Part shown: positions 1-11,515 of the stretch, one piece after another
Layout of the letters: each line of letters opens with the position of its first letter
How positions within the stretch are numbered: the first letter of the stretch is position 1
Source of the DNA: Chrysemys picta bellii
Lineage: Eukaryota > Chordata > Testudines > Emydidae
Assembly (NCBI RefSeq): GCF_011386835.1
Contig: NC_088792.1
Coordinates: 60,888,081-60,952,080 of the forward strand
Direction: 5' to 3'
DNA: 64,000 bases
Position numbers and translations under genes: made by a program
The notes under the pieces: model-generated
What the model saw: only the letters and a program-made list of their open reading frames with translations
The model's database searches: none
Told to the model about the DNA's origin: nothing

Positions 1-157
1 ATATTTCATTGGTAAAAAGAAAATTGACAAGTTTTCTGACTTGAATTCAAGAACTCCACTTCATCCACTGCAGTTACAATCCAATCCAATATCTTATCAA
101 TAAATTTCATCCTTAACATAGTGCCACCACACACAACTCAATTCCCCCAGTACATAA

Positions 158-1930
158 TAATCATAGAATCGTAGGACTGGAAGGGACCTCCAGGGCTCAT
201 GTAGTCCAATCCCCTGCACTCATGGCAGGACTAAGTATTATCTAGACCATCCCTGACAGGTGTTTGTCTAACCTGCTCTTAAAAATCTCCAACGAGGGAG
301 ATTCCACAACCTCCCCAGGCAATTTATTCTAGTGCTTACTACCCAACAGGAAGTTTTTCCTAATGTCCAACCTAAATTGCCCTTGTGCAATTTAAGCCCA
401 TTTCTTCCTGTCCTATCCTGAGGTTAAGGAGAACAATTTTCCTTCCTTCTTGTAACAACATTTTAGGTACTTGAAAACTGTTATGTCCCTCCCCCCGCCC
501 CATTCTTCTCTTCTCCCGATTAAACAAACACAGTTTTTTTCAATCTTCCCTCATAGGTCATGTTTTATAGCCCTTTAATCATTTTTGTTGCTCTTCTCTG
601 GACTTTCTCCAATTTGTCAACATCTTGCCCGAAAAGAATACTTTCCTGGATACAATACTCCAATTTCTAATCAGCATGGAGTAAAGCGGAAGTTACTTCT
701 CGTGTCTTGCTTACAACACTCCTATTAGTACAACCCAGAATTATGTTTGCTTTTTTTGCACCAGTGTTACACTGTTGAATCCTATTTAGCTTGCAATTCA
801 CTATGACCTCCATATCTCTTTCTGCAGTACTCCTTCTTAAGCAGTCATTTCCCATTTTGTATGTGTGCAAGTAATTGTTCCTTCCTAAGTGGAGTACTTT
901 GCATTTGTCTTATTGCATTTCATCCTATTTATTTCAGACCATTTCTCCAGTTTGTCCAGATCATTTTGAATTATAATCCTCTCCTCCAAAGCACTTGCAA
1001 CCCCTCCCAGCTTAGTATCATCTGTAAACTTTATAAGTGTACTCTCTATGCCATTATCTAAATCATTGATAAAGCTATTGAATAGAACCGGATCCAGAAC
1101 TGATCCCTGCAGGACCCCACTCGTTATGCCCTTCCAGCTTGACTGTGAACCACTGATAACTACTCTCTGGGAATGATTTTGCAACCAGTTATGCACCCAC
1201 CTTATAATAGCTCCATCTGAGTTGTATTTCCCTAGTTTGTTTATGAGAAGGTCATGCGAGACAGTATCAAAACCCTTACTAAAGTCAAGATATAACACAT
1301 CTACCACGTACCCCGCTATCCACAAGACTTGTTACCCTATCAAAGAAATCTGTTAGGTTGGTTTGACAGAATTTGTCCTTTACAAATCCATGCTGACTGG
1401 TACATATCACCCTTTATCTTCTAGATGTTTGCAAATTGATTGCTTAATTATTTGCTCTATTTTCTTTATGGGTACTGAAGTTAAGTGGACTGCTCTGTAA
1501 TTCCCTGGGCTGTCCTTATTTCTTTTTTTATAGATTGGCACTATATTTGCCCTTTTCCAATCCTCTAGAATCTCTCCCATTTTCCATGACTTTTCAAAGA
1601 TAATCGCAAATGTCTGATATCTCCTCAGTCAACTCCTTGAGTATTCTAGGGTGTATTTCATCAGGGCCTTGTGACTTGAAGACATCTAACTTGTCTCAGT
1701 AATTTTTTACTTGTTCTTTCCCTATTCTAGCTTCTGATCCTACTTCATTTTCACTGGCACTCACTACATTAGATGTCCCATCGTTACTAACCTTTTTGGT
1801 GAAAACTGAAACAAAAAGAGTCATTTAGCATTTCTGCCATTTCCACATTTTTCCCTCCTCACTGAGTAATGGGCCTATCCTATCCTTAGTCTTCCTCTTG
1901 CTTCTAATATGTAATAATGTATACTAATAT
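158..1930 (-). mobile_element. CR1 LINE, 5'-truncated, minus strand
   Basis: The plus strand begins with the reverse complement of a CR1 3' end (AATCATAGAATC near 158, then the diagnostic tract ending AGTCCAATCCC). Reverse-transcriptase coding remnants follow at higher coordinates on the minus strand. Similarity to the second CR1 in the window fades near 1920-1940, so the copy lacks endonuclease and ORF1 and is 5'-truncated, as is usual for CR1. The tail differs from that of the second CR1, so they belong to different subfamilies. The left boundary is good to a few bases; the right one is uncertain by tens of bases. Confidence 0.9.
667..1325 (-). pseudogene. CR1 reverse transcriptase fragment
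   Basis: Two minus-strand reading frames together cover the centre and C-terminal part of a CR1 reverse transcriptase. The 885-1325 frame shows the conserved block DVLYLDFSKGFDTVSHDLL and, further on, FTDDTKLGG. The second is the catalytic box, with FTDD where FADD is typical; the paired aspartates are kept. The 667-870 frame is the thumb and C-terminal region in another phase, so at least one frameshift separates them. No complete ORF remains and the copy is dead. Family identity is secure; the exact lesions are not resolved. Confidence 0.88.
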
Positions 1931-2632
1931 TTCCTTTTCAATTTTAGGTGACTCAGGAATGTGAAAATAATTAGCTATTGGCCTTCTACCCCTTGCAATC
2001 AATTTTAGATTCCTACAGCATGGATTAATGAAGGGCCAATTCTCAACAAGGTATTGCCCATGTTAGGTCCATTATTATTGGTAGGGGACATTCTTGGAGC
2101 AAAGGGAGCTATACAGCTGATATACTCATTGCTTAAGTGCTGTCATCTGAATTTAGCAGTCAGCATTTTGTGACTATGCTTCAACTTTCACCTGGAGTGA
2201 GAAGAGACATTATGATTAATTTAGGAATGTGAGAGTTTTCTCAGTTATCCTCTTATCGTAAAAGGAAACCAAAGTAAACTCCATCTTTAAAATGTATGGA
2301 GATTCTGCAAAACCTTTGTATTCAACTCCTGTTGTACTCAATGGTACGTCCTTATGCAGAAGATTTGCAGGATAGGGTCTATAAAAGGGTATTTCTTATT
2401 TGTTTCATCATGTAGAGAATCTTTAAATACTGACAGCATGTACCATTTGGGGCTTTTGCAGACACAGAGGTGCACAATGAGTCTGCTTGATGTTAAAAGA
2501 AAACTCACAATGAACACTAGACCTGTTTATGAACACGACTAGAAAAAGTAGAAGAATGCAGGCAGAGAGAGAATCATGTTCCCAACTGATTTTAGATACA
2601 GAACAGGCCCCACTTCAGACCTACCATCAAAG
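1931..2632. other. No recognised feature (702 bp)
   Basis: AT-rich sequence between the CR1 and the hAT-type element. Short reading frames occur on both strands but none has a recognisable motif. The last 8 bases before 2641 are the left TSD of the next element. Confidence 0.5.
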
Positions 2633-2640
2633 CATCCACA

Positions 2641-4140
2641 CAGGGCCGTCCTTAGGCACACGCAAAATATGTAGCTGCGTAGGGTACCTGAAAATTTGGG
2701 GCACCACTGGGTCTGAGTGTCCACCCCTCCCCCTCCTCCAGCTTTCCTATCCCTATTCTGACCCTTCCTGCAGGCTCCCACAGCTGGGTGCTGCAGCCTG
2801 GTCACTCTTACTCTGAAGGGATCTAGTAAGTTAAAAGTGAAAAAGCCTCCAGCCTGCCAGACCTATTAGCACAACATTGAAACTGTTAAAGAGCCATTTA
2901 AGGGGTAATGAAGCCATTTAACAGGCATTTGCCAACCCCCAGGTATATACTGCAGGTTCTGAATTTACTGACAGAAACAGTTGTGCATTACTGTAATATT
3001 TACTCAGAACATGTCAGTCAACAGGACCTTAGTTTAAAATTTGATTTAAAAATATTTCATTAGCGAGTTGGTGAAAATTATAAAATCAGATCTCTAAAAA
3101 ATCCTTGCATAGATTTTTAGATGCACAATCATCTTTAGCCTTAAATGTTTGGATCTTCAGACATATAGTTTTTCAAATAAATCCTTCAAAAGACCACCCT
3201 TATCTAAAATACACATTTTAATTTTAATTACTATAGTAAAAAAAAACTTGCTTCCAAAGTCCTCTCTGTCCATCCCTTTTTCCCTTCACCTACTCCCCCA
3301 CCCCCCGCCTCCTGCCACACACACACACGCAGTTGAAGAGATCCCTTAAAGGAACAACACGTCTTTCCTTTCAGATAGCTGGACAAAGAGTTTCCCTTTC
3401 TTTACTTCTGACTATCTGATGAACTAATTTTAAGAGAACCCTCCAGCAAAATCAGTACCTTAGTAAGATATAAAATCCTTTGTTATGCCTAAAATCTTTG
3501 GAAACATACTTTTTAAAGTTGGTGAAATTTCATAAACATGTCTGTTGTTAGGGAGATCACACAGAGTAAATTAGCGTTCCCTTTTTTTAAAAGCAGTGAA
3601 CATTGTTATGAACACACTAAACCTCTGTGACTGATTAATTTAAAATAATGTCTTTGTTTCAGTGAGTTGAATATATAATAATCTGGAATGATTACTTTAT
3701 GAAGACTTAAGACTACATTTAAAACATAAAATCAGCTTAGAAATACTGATTAAGAAAATGTAATGCAGAGAAGAGCTGCATCATCTATATTCCATGATAT
3801 TTAATGTTGTATTCAGGAAGACAGCTGACTCGCCCTTACTACGAAGTTTTTGCAGATAAATGTCTGACAAATTTCAGGGCATATCAAAAAACCTGTGACT
3901 GACATTTTTTATTCCCAAGTTTAGTGCTTTCTGCATGTCCATTCTGCATGAGGGTGAGGGTACAGGGGTCTCTGCGAGGAACTGTGACTCCCCTCCACCG
4001 TGAGGTGGGCTGGGCGTCTCACTATCCTTTGCTGCCTCGTCCACCCCCGCATGGGGCTGTGAGCCGAGGCTTCCATCAGGCATAGGGGCACTGGTTTAAT
4101 AATAGTGCATAGGGCTCCATAAATCCTAAGGACGGCCCTG
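2641..4140. mobile_element. Non-autonomous hAT-type element, 1.5 kb, intact ends
   Basis: The ends are perfect 15-bp inverted repeats: CAGGGCCGTCCTTAG at 2641 and CTAAGGACGGCCCTG ending at 4140. Both sides carry the same 8-bp TSD, CATCCACA, at 2633-2640 and 4141-4148. Eight-base TSDs with CAGGG ends are typical of the hAT superfamily. The interior shows no transposase, so it must have been moved in trans. The interior includes an AT-rich segment around 2950-3850 and a short CA-rich run near 3315. The right end was later copied by the tandem duplication at 3950-4589. Confidence 0.9.
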
Positions 4141-4589
4141 CATCCACAACACATAAAAATGAGAGGGAAGAAATCTCAGCGCTTGTCTACATGACACCAC
4201 AGTCCAGTCTATGGGAGTGTAAATTGTAGAGAACTCTAAAGTGTTCCCCATATTGTGACAGATTTATGTCACAAGGGAGAAGGTACGGAGGTCTCTGCGG
4301 GGAACTGTGACTCTCCACCACCGTGAGGTGGGCTGGGCGTCTCGCTATCCTTTGCTGCCTTGTTCACCCCTACACCGGGCTATGAGCCAGGGCTGACATC
4401 AGGCATAGGGACACTGATTTAATAATACTGTGTAGGGCCCCATAAATCCTATGGACGGCCCTGAATCCACAACACATAAAAATGAGAGGGAAGAAATCTC
4501 AGTGCTTGTCTACATGGGACCACAGTCCGCTCTATGGGAGTGTAAATTGTAGAGAACTCTAAAGTGTTCCCCTTATTGTGACAGATTTA
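3950..4589. repeat. Two-unit tandem duplication, period about 323 bp
   Basis: Unit 1 runs from about 3950 to 4268 and unit 2 from about 4269 to 4589. They are nearly identical: both contain GTGAGGTGGGCTGGGCGTCTC, the hAT right end (GGACGGCCCTG) and the flank ATCCACAACACATAAAAATG. Unit 2 has several point differences, including a changed TSD (AATCCACA). Both units also include a MITE-like piece starting at CTTGTCTACATG. The second unit stops at the boundary of the LTR at 4590. Since the units contain the inserted hAT end, the duplication is younger than that insertion. Confidence 0.9.
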
Positions 4590-5432
4590 TGTTACCAATC
4601 TGTCTGAGGCGATAGGTGATTAGGCTGAGGCCATAGGATTGTTAGGGGAGGAGATGAAGGAGCACACCAAGTGACTAATTTTAAAGCTTTATTAATTAAA
4701 TAACGATGAGTGAGCGGTGAGTGCTGGATTTTTCCCACGTCACTCAAAGGAAGGAAGGAAGCGTTAGTGCCCAAGCCCTCACCCGCTTTCATATTCACAC
4801 ACGCACAACCCAAGTCTGGCCAAGCCTGGGTGTAATGTAAGAAGAAGAGGGGGAAGGGTGGACAGAGTTCTGTCCTGTGCATAGGCCATCCAGGGTCCAC
4901 TGTTGATCTCCGACTTGCTTCAACTCTTGGGAGGGTTTTTAAGCTCTGGGTTTTTCCGGGGGCATTTTCGTCCAGGGATCCTCATCTCCTGTGCTTTCTG
5001 TACCAGTCCAAACCAGCCTTCTGTGGCTCCCTTAGGTTCTCCAAAACACACTGGCTTCAGGGTCGCAAGACTGTTGTTTTTTAACTCACTGGCCTTTGCA
5101 ATCCCTCTTGTTTTACAGGTCTGTTTGGTTCAGTTCCCCTTTCCCACAGGCTTTTGGCTGTTTGGCAGAAAGGAGCTTGTTTGTGTGCATTGGTGTTGAG
5201 CGGCACTTTCGCTCCTTATCTTTGAGCCTAGCTGAATCGTCGAGTTAACCCGTTCCTTACTCCCTTCCTCCACCTAAGGCCTCTCGCAACCTGCAAAGGA
5301 ATCTTTCACTCCACACTCACACCTCCAACCCTTCCCAAAATCCTTTCCAATGTGTATAAAAGCATTAGCAATATACAAAGCTGGTGTTTACCCAGGGGAA
5401 CTCCTGGGGGGGGGCGCAATTTTATTGTGACA
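4590..5432 (-). mobile_element. 3' LTR of a minus-strand endogenous retrovirus
   Basis: On the minus strand the LTR starts TGTCACAATAAAA at 5432, directly after a polypurine tract, and ends GGTAACA at 4590. The ends are imperfect inverted repeats (TGTCACA / TGTTACC). A minus-strand AATAAA lies at 4688-4693, about 100 bp before the LTR end, where an R/U5 border is expected. The length, 843 bp, is ordinary. No matching second LTR was found up to 10 kb, so the provirus is incomplete here. The duplicated DNA at 3950-4589 abuts its end. Confidence 0.8.
4688..4693 (-). terminator. Polyadenylation signal AATAAA in the LTR
   Basis: Minus-strand AATAAA inside TTAATTAATAAAGC, about 100 bp upstream of the LTR 3' end. 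The position fits retroviral 3' processing. Confidence 0.6.
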
Positions 5433-5442
5433 TTCCCCCCTT
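5433..5442 (-). other. Polypurine tract next to the LTR
   Basis: On the minus strand AAGGGGGGAA lies immediately before the LTR start TGTCACA. This is the expected primer for plus-strand DNA synthesis and fixes the element's orientation as minus. Confidence 0.8.
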
Positions 5443-5472
5443 GTCACTGAATCAACATTCTGTTTTGAGGGG

Positions 5473-6003
5473 TCACCACTTAGGTTTGCACCCTCCCTTC
5501 GACACCATTGCCAGTGTTACCATTGGCCTCCTACATAAGCAGCAATATAACCCAAACAAAATTATTAGGGCAACAACAATTGCATACACAAGCCAGTAAT
5601 GGCTTCTGGCTTTATTAGTAACATAGCATAACACATTCCCTTGTTGAAATAGATGCCCCATCTGAACGGCGGTGGCAAAGGCAGTTTTCTCCACATTGAA
5701 GGTGTGCTGCAACACTGTAAAGGAAGAGGCAGTACACCCAAAGAAAAACTTAAGGCGTAATCCACTAAAAGTTAAACACAATATAGTTAGAAATATTAAC
5801 CATACTTGGCATAATTGCGGGCCAATGCACCGAAACATTTTGCACCTGCGAGTGTAACAGCAAATCAAGGGGCACCCCGGGGTAGGTGGTCCTTCAAACA
5901 CACGCAGAGGTATTGGTAAACATATGTGCCTTAGTGGGGGCATTTCCTGATGTCTCCCCTTTTCAGCAGATGTGTTGACCCACCTCATAAAATCGGCCTG
6001 CAT
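5473..6003 (-). pseudogene. Env-like C-terminal reading frame of the ERV
   Basis: A 176-residue open frame ends about 30 bp before the polypurine tract, which is the normal place for the end of a retroviral envelope gene. It has two hydrophobic segments, near residues 67-80 and 137-156, the second followed by a cysteine-rich basic stretch and a short tail. That is compatible with a membrane-anchored transmembrane subunit and its cytoplasmic tail. No family-level motif was recognised, so the env call rests on position and the hydrophobic pattern. Another open stretch at 6071-6271 may be a piece of the ectodomain in another phase. The gene is broken upstream and cannot encode a full envelope protein. 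Confidence 0.45.
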
Positions 6004-7199
6004 TGCTTTTTTTTACACATTATTTGAGGGGCTTTATAGACTATAGCTGCCAGGAGTTGCCCTTTGTATTTCATATCTGCTGGTAGTCAGAAGATGTCGT
6101 CAGCACATACCGCTTAGCCGTGTCATTGGGGGGGCGCCACCTTCCACACGTTGTGATGGACCACCCAGTCCAGAGGCAGCCTTCGCAAAGGCCCGGTTGG
6201 ATTTTTATAGTGGGGGCCCACATTCCTTTTATAGGGCCAAAGGCGTGCAGGAGCAGGCTATACCTGCGCACTTCCAGTTAGTGAGCCTCCAGGAATAGCA
6301 AAAAGGCCATTACTTCAGGGAATCCCTGAGTGGGAATGGATTTTCCCAGGCTAGGCTCCATGGAGCACATCCTTATGGCTGCTACAGACTTCTTGGGTTA
6401 ACTATTGTTGGAGCTGGGAGCACACCGAATCCCACACTAGTTGGTCCCCGGCCTCCATTGTGGTACTAATCAGTCCCCACAAGGTGTCCCGCATGTGGAG
6501 GGCCAATTTCACAATATGTTTGAGGGCGGAGGTGGCCACTGTAAGGTAGGTAAGAGCCGTACTTGTGACCAGCCCCATGGCCTTTTTTAACTGTTTGTTT
6601 TTTATGACCCCTTGCTGAATGTTTTAAATACTAGCCACCAAATTGGCCCCATCACACAAGGAGCTTACTAAGGTTCACCTTTTTCAGGGGGGCAAGGACA
6701 ACATCTGTGTAAGGAGGGCAAGTTAGAGGGTGGCCCCCCCGGTAAAATTGGGGAGGAAGGCTGGGCCTGGAAGCGTGTCAGGGGCAGGTGAATGTTTACA
6801 GCTTTTAAAGTGGCAGTGAGGAGGATTTAGTGTTGAGTGGCCACTTTTTATTTGATGGCTGGTAACATTTGCCACCACTGCTGGTTGACTGGGAGATGTG
6901 GAGGTGCTTTTTTAGAGTTATTTTTTGAAGACTGAGGGCTAAGCGGAGGAGGCTACAATTTAAAAGGGATGCTGGAAATTGTTTGGGGCATGTAATATTT
7001 ATCTTTTTACACTGGCGGGATGTGTGTGTGGATGAGTGGGTGATATAGGTGATATACTAACATTTGGAACTGCAGGGGTTTGGTTGAACCCTACACCATC
7101 CGGGGACCAACACTGCAATCACATCCTGATGCCAGCTGCTAATACTGAACTTTTTTATGACATTGAAAACCTCCCCACGTACCCTCCCATCGGTGGTTT

Positions 7200-8215
7200 A
7201 CTTGAGCCATTGCTTTTAGATTTTTTTTTTTAGTGGAACCACAAGCGCTGGCAGTATGGATAGAGATTTTTTTTGAAAGGTAGGGGCCATTGTTTCCAGG
7301 TGGAAACAAACTTTTTGGGATGGTATTAAACAGTGATTTTTTTTTTTTTTTTGCTTAAGCAAGTGTATTAAAACCTTACTGTTTTTTTGATATTACCCAA
7401 AACATTTTGTATTTTAAGGTGGACAAAGCAAGTATTTGCATTTTAGTACATTTTATAGCTATAGTAGTATGTTTTTTTCTTTTTATTTGTTTTTGTATTA
7501 GGCTGTTTTGTAGCTGGGACAGAGAGCTTAATTTATTTTTAATTACCTTTAGGTATACAGTATTTATAATTTTTGCTTTAAAACCAATTTCCCCTAATAT
7601 GGTGTTTACTACCTGAGGGTGATTTTTGCAGTTTTTTTTAAATAGTGCTAGCAACAAGACAAACACCACAAGATAAAACAGAAAACACAATTTTTATTGT
7701 GACCATAGATTTATGGTATTTTGGGTTGCTTTTTTGCTGGTATTAGCTTTTTTTTATTTTTTTGAAAGAAAAAAAGAACATGTTTTTACCCCTTTGAGGG
7801 TGGCAGATTATTGCTTAAAATATTTTTTTTCTTATAAATACCCTTGCTGATTGCAGGCAAAACAGAGGAATTACCCCCATATTTTTTTGTGTTTGTTTTA
7901 TAGGCAGGCCAGGTTTTAATGGTTTTTACCTTTATTATTACCCAATATTTTTTTTTATAACACTTTAAAAAAATATATTTTTACTATGTTTAACAGCTAA
8001 TCTTTTTTTAGCCTTTGCAGAGTTCACTTTTTACTTTTTTTATAATTACTTGCTTATTTTTTAAAATGATACCTTACTTAACTTAGATTTTACCATTTGA
8101 AGTACTATTTTATGGATTTGAATTTTCCATGTCTGCACTTACTCCTTTCCTTACTCCTGCCACTATGCCCTCATGGCTTCCAACCTGTTTTTTTTTTTTT
8201 TTTTTTTTAATTTGT
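7200..8215. repeat. T-rich low-complexity stretch (plus strand)
   Basis: There are many runs of 8-23 T on the plus strand (e.g. 7340-7353 and 8190-8208) broken by short mixed words. The reading frames here are made of Phe/Leu/Ile on plus and Lys/Asn on minus and are composition artefacts. It may reflect the A-rich coding bias of the host ERV followed by slippage. Confidence 0.7.
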
Positions 8216-8321
8216 TGCCTGCCTGCTTGTTTGGGGCCATTTTGTTGTTGTTGAACTGTCCCTTTTCATGGGCACATTGGGTTGCTGCCTTGTTAGTAAC
8301 TTTAGTAACTTCCACTTTTAG

Positions 8322-8509
8322 CAGGGCTGCCCGGGGGGGGGAGGGGGGGCGGCTCGGGGGGACGAAGTGGAGCAATTTGCCCCAGGCCCTGGGCCCCGCA
8401 GAGGCCCCCAAGAGAATATAGTATTCTATAGTATTTCAACTTTTTTTTTATGGAAGGGGCCCCCAAAATTGCTTTGCCTCAGGCCCTCTGAATCCTCTGG
8501 GCGGCCCTG
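8322..8509. mobile_element. hAT-type MITE, 188 bp, with TSD
   Basis: Ends CAGGGCTGCCC (8322) and GGGCGGCCCTG (to 8509) are inverted repeats with one mismatch. The 8-bp TSD ACTTTTAG is identical at 8314-8321 and 8510-8517. Left interior is G-rich. The family resembles the element at 25567-25750 in its CAGGGC ends. Confidence 0.92.
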
Positions 8510-9280
8510 ACTTTTAGTGGCTTAATTTTTACTAGCGGCCGGGTACACACTTCTTTTTTTTTTTTTGACATTTGGTACCACATAGCCACTGCAGTTTATA
8601 TCAATCCTATTGTTGCCCCTAAGTTTTTACCCTTCTGCCTTTCATACTTGGCATACTGGTTTAACAAATTTTGCCAAGTATGCACGCCTTTTTGAAGCTT
8701 TGGCACGGAACCCCAGGGATTGTATCCCACCTTGGTGAGGTTCTTACCCCCCCTTTGACAGAGACAACAGAATCCCGTCCCTTCTTGTCGCCCCTTTCAT
8801 GGCATGGGCATCAAGTCCACCAGCCTCCCGTGACACCAGCCGGCCATGTAGCGGGACTCCCATGTCTGCGCTCCCTAATGCCCATCCGTGCAGCCTTGAA
8901 CCCATTGTTGATGCCATCACCCACGACTGCAGAACTTTCGAGTCCGCAGTTGTACCCTTCTGTTTCCTTAACATGTTGTTACAATTCATTAGTACAACTT
9001 TTAAGGTTTTTTTAATTACTGACATTTACACTGCCCATGCCAGCACTGGGGCTTACAATGTTAACCCAGCCTGTGCCAGAGGGAGAAATGCTAAACCTTC
9101 CCCTGTATTACTCAACCTACTACCACCGAGGGTCCATACACCAAATACAAAACCCATCCCGGGCAAAGCGAGAAACCCAAAGTTCTTCTTTTATGCTTAG
9201 TTATGCTACAGCTGAGAGTGTATGCACCGAGGATTTTTTTTTTTCGCTCGGAGTGGGGATTTTTAAGGTTTTTTTTTTAA

Positions 9281-9335
9281 TTTCCCGGTACTTTCACGAT
9301 TGGGGTAAGTACCGGGAAATAAACCCGGTACTTAC
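9281..9335. other. Two mutually exclusive perfect hairpins
   Basis: TTTCCCGGTACTT (9281-9293) pairs perfectly with AAGTACCGGGAAA (9307-9319). GTAAGTACCGGG (9305-9316) also pairs perfectly with CCCGGTACTTAC (9324-9335). The central arm is shared, so only one stem can form at a time. It lies at the edge of the ERV remnant. No function is known to me. Confidence 0.75.
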
Positions 9336-9480
9336 ACCCACCTGCAACTATGTTCCCACCGCCTGGAGTGGATGAGGGTGGAAGAGGAATGCTAAACCAC
9401 TTTTTGTTTTTTAGCACTGCAATGACTGAGGGTGGGCATGCCTTTAATTATAAAATCCTTAACATGAAATACCAACAGTG

Positions 9481-10279
9481 CCCGGCAGAGCAAACATGAA
9501 ATACCAAGGGCAGAACAGTTGGTGCGCTCAATATTTCATTGTATGAAAAGACCTCAAATCCACTTTCTAAAGCATAGGAGGTCTAATATTGTTATCAGAG
9601 AAAGAATGCCGGTTGGCAATTTTTATTGTCTCTTTATCATACCAGCAAACCAACAAAAGGTTACACTTTGTATAGTGTATGAAAGGTTATTTATTTTAAG
9701 ATACACATGTTTTTAATGCTCTGTAGTTTGTTTGCTTAGCCTTTCCTCTTTTCTGTCAAACTATATGCTATCAACACAGGAGGAGGAGAATCATCAATCA
9801 GTTTTAGAAATACATAGAAATACTGTTATAAAACTTCTGAAGTAGGTCATCGAGCATGAGATTATGGCTGAATTATGTCAGGTCAGTTGTGAATAATATG
9901 AATACTTTCCATGACTACCCTTAATGTAAATTTGTTTGTCTAGTAGCGTTGCCTCCCTCCCTGGTTATCGTAATGAGAAACGAGGAGTCTATTAGGTACA
10001 GTAATTGAGACTGAAATATTTCTAGATAAACAAACACTAAAAAGAACTTGGGAAAAAAATCCAGTTCCCAATTTTTTTTTTAATCACTTTAACTTAATTG
10101 GAACTGGAAGGGGACTTTTAGCTGCATCTACCTTATTTTTTTTATTAAACATAATACTGAAGACTTGTTAATCTACCCCCTTGTTTCAAAAAGCTGACTT
10201 ATAAATGCTGAAAATTAGCTAATGGACTCTTAGACCTAAGTGACTAACTTGGAAAACATAATGAGAAATGGAACTACAA
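9481..10279. other. No recognised feature (799 bp)
   Basis: AT-rich unique-looking DNA with no gene, RNA or repeat recognised. The AACTCC motif of the following Tigger-like element starts at 10282. Confidence 0.5.
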
Positions 10280-10281
10280 TA

Positions 10282-11313
10282 CAGTAACTCCTCACTTAAA
10301 GTCGTCCTGGTTAACATTGTTTCATTGTTATGTTGCTGATCAATTAGGGAACATGCTCATTTAAAGTTGTGCAACTCTCTCTTCTAGTGTTGTTTGGCAA
10401 CCGCCTGCTTTGTCCACAGCTTGCAGAAAGAGCAGCCCGTTGCAGCTAGCTGGTGGGGGCTTGTAACCAGGGTGGACCTGCATCCCCGCTATCAGCTCTC
10501 CCTATCAGCTCCCTGCTCCCTTAAGTTCCCTGTGCGGCAGCCGCCCAGCAGGCTAACAATCGGCAGTTCAGCTCTCCCTGCCCCCCACTGCCATGTGCTG
10601 CTCCTGCCCTCTGCCTTGGAGCTGCTCCCAGAGACTCTTGCTTGCTGTTCAGGAAGGGAAGGGAGGGGGCTAATATCAGGGTATCCCTCTCCCTCCTGCT
10701 CCTGCACCCTGCTTACCCCTTCTCCATATAAAGCAGGGAGGGGACACAGATGGAGGGAGACAGAGAGAGCTTGGGGCAGCAGCTGCTGTCTTAACTTCCT
10801 GATCCACTTAAAAAGACAATGCACTTAAGAGTGGGTCAGCTTACTTAAAGGGGCAGTGTGCATCTCGCTCGCTCTCTCCCACACACAAGATGTGTGTCTG
10901 TCTTTGTCTGCTATGCTGTCTCCCCTTCCTCCTGTTTATGTTGCCTTGTGTGAGAGGCTACATTAACAACAATGTGTTAACTCTTGAGGGCTCTGCCGAG
11001 TGCTAGTTCTTCATTTAGCAGCAAGGCATTCCCTGGGAAAAAACCCTCCCTTTTCCACCCTCTAACTTCACCACCTCAACCAAGCTTCACAATCATTATA
11101 GCTGTGAAGAGTATTAAATTGATTGTTTAAAATGTATACTGTGTGTATATCTATATAATATATAGTTTTTTGTCTAGTGAAAAAAGTTTCCCTGGAACCT
11201 GACCCCCGCTATTTACATTAATTCTTATGGGGAAATTGGATTCGCTTAACATCATTTCACTTTAAGTCACATTATTCAGGAACATAACTACAATGTTAAG
11301 CGAGCAGTTACTA
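10282..11313. mobile_element. Tigger/mariner-like non-autonomous element
   Basis: Starts CAGTAACTCCTCACTTAA and ends with the inverse, TTAAGCGAGCAGTTACTA, flanked by the dinucleotide TA on both sides (10280-10281, 11314-11315), as in Tc1/mariner-pogo insertions. The right arm keeps the longer palindromic zone with GGAACATAACTACAATGTTAAG. The middle (10440-10800) is GC-rich and carries no transposase. Its reading frames are short and unrecognised. Confidence 0.8.
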
Positions 11314-11339
11314 TAAAATAAAATAAAAAATAAGTTACT

Positions 11340-11515
11340 GGAGATAGCCTATCTCCTAGAACTGGAAGGGCCTGGTCATTGAGTCCAGCCTCTTGCCTTT
11401 ATTAGGAGGACTAAGTACTGATTTTGCCCCAAATCCCTAAGTGGCCCCCTCAAGGATTGAGTTCATAACCCTTAGGTTAGCAGGCCAATGCTCAACCCAC
11501 TGAGCTATCCCTCCA
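11340..11515 (-). mobile_element. Tortoise Pol III-type SINE, minus strand
   Basis: On the minus strand it starts with a tRNA-derived head (GGAGGGATAGCTCAGTGGGT with an A box, then a B box near GAACTCAATCC) and ends with the CR1/L2-like tail ending GAACTAGGAGATAG. These SINEs are known from cryptodiran turtles and are the best organism marker in the window. It is a transposon copy, not a tRNA gene. Confidence 0.88.

Larger units (their letters stand above)
6004..9480 (-). pseudogene. Degenerate interior of the ERV
   Basis: Between the env-like frame and unique DNA the minus strand is strongly A-rich and full of stops and homopolymers. Short open stretches remain at 6071-6271, 7376-7690 (begins with a hydrophobic segment) and 8744-9025, none recognised. 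No protease, reverse transcriptase or integrase motif and no primer-binding site was seen, so gag-pol is absent or unrecognisable. The right limit is set where the texture changes and is approximate. An unrelated hAT MITE sits inside it at 8322-8509. Confidence 0.35.

Noticed and set aside
5354..5361. TATAAAAG on the plus strand inside the first LTR
   Set aside because: The polypurine tract and AATAAA show that the LTR is on the minus strand, so this is not its promoter.
7685..7705. CAATTTTTATTGTGAC, resembling the LTR terminus, as a possible second LTR end
   Set aside because: Only about 15 bases match and nothing of the LTR body follows; probably chance in T-rich DNA.
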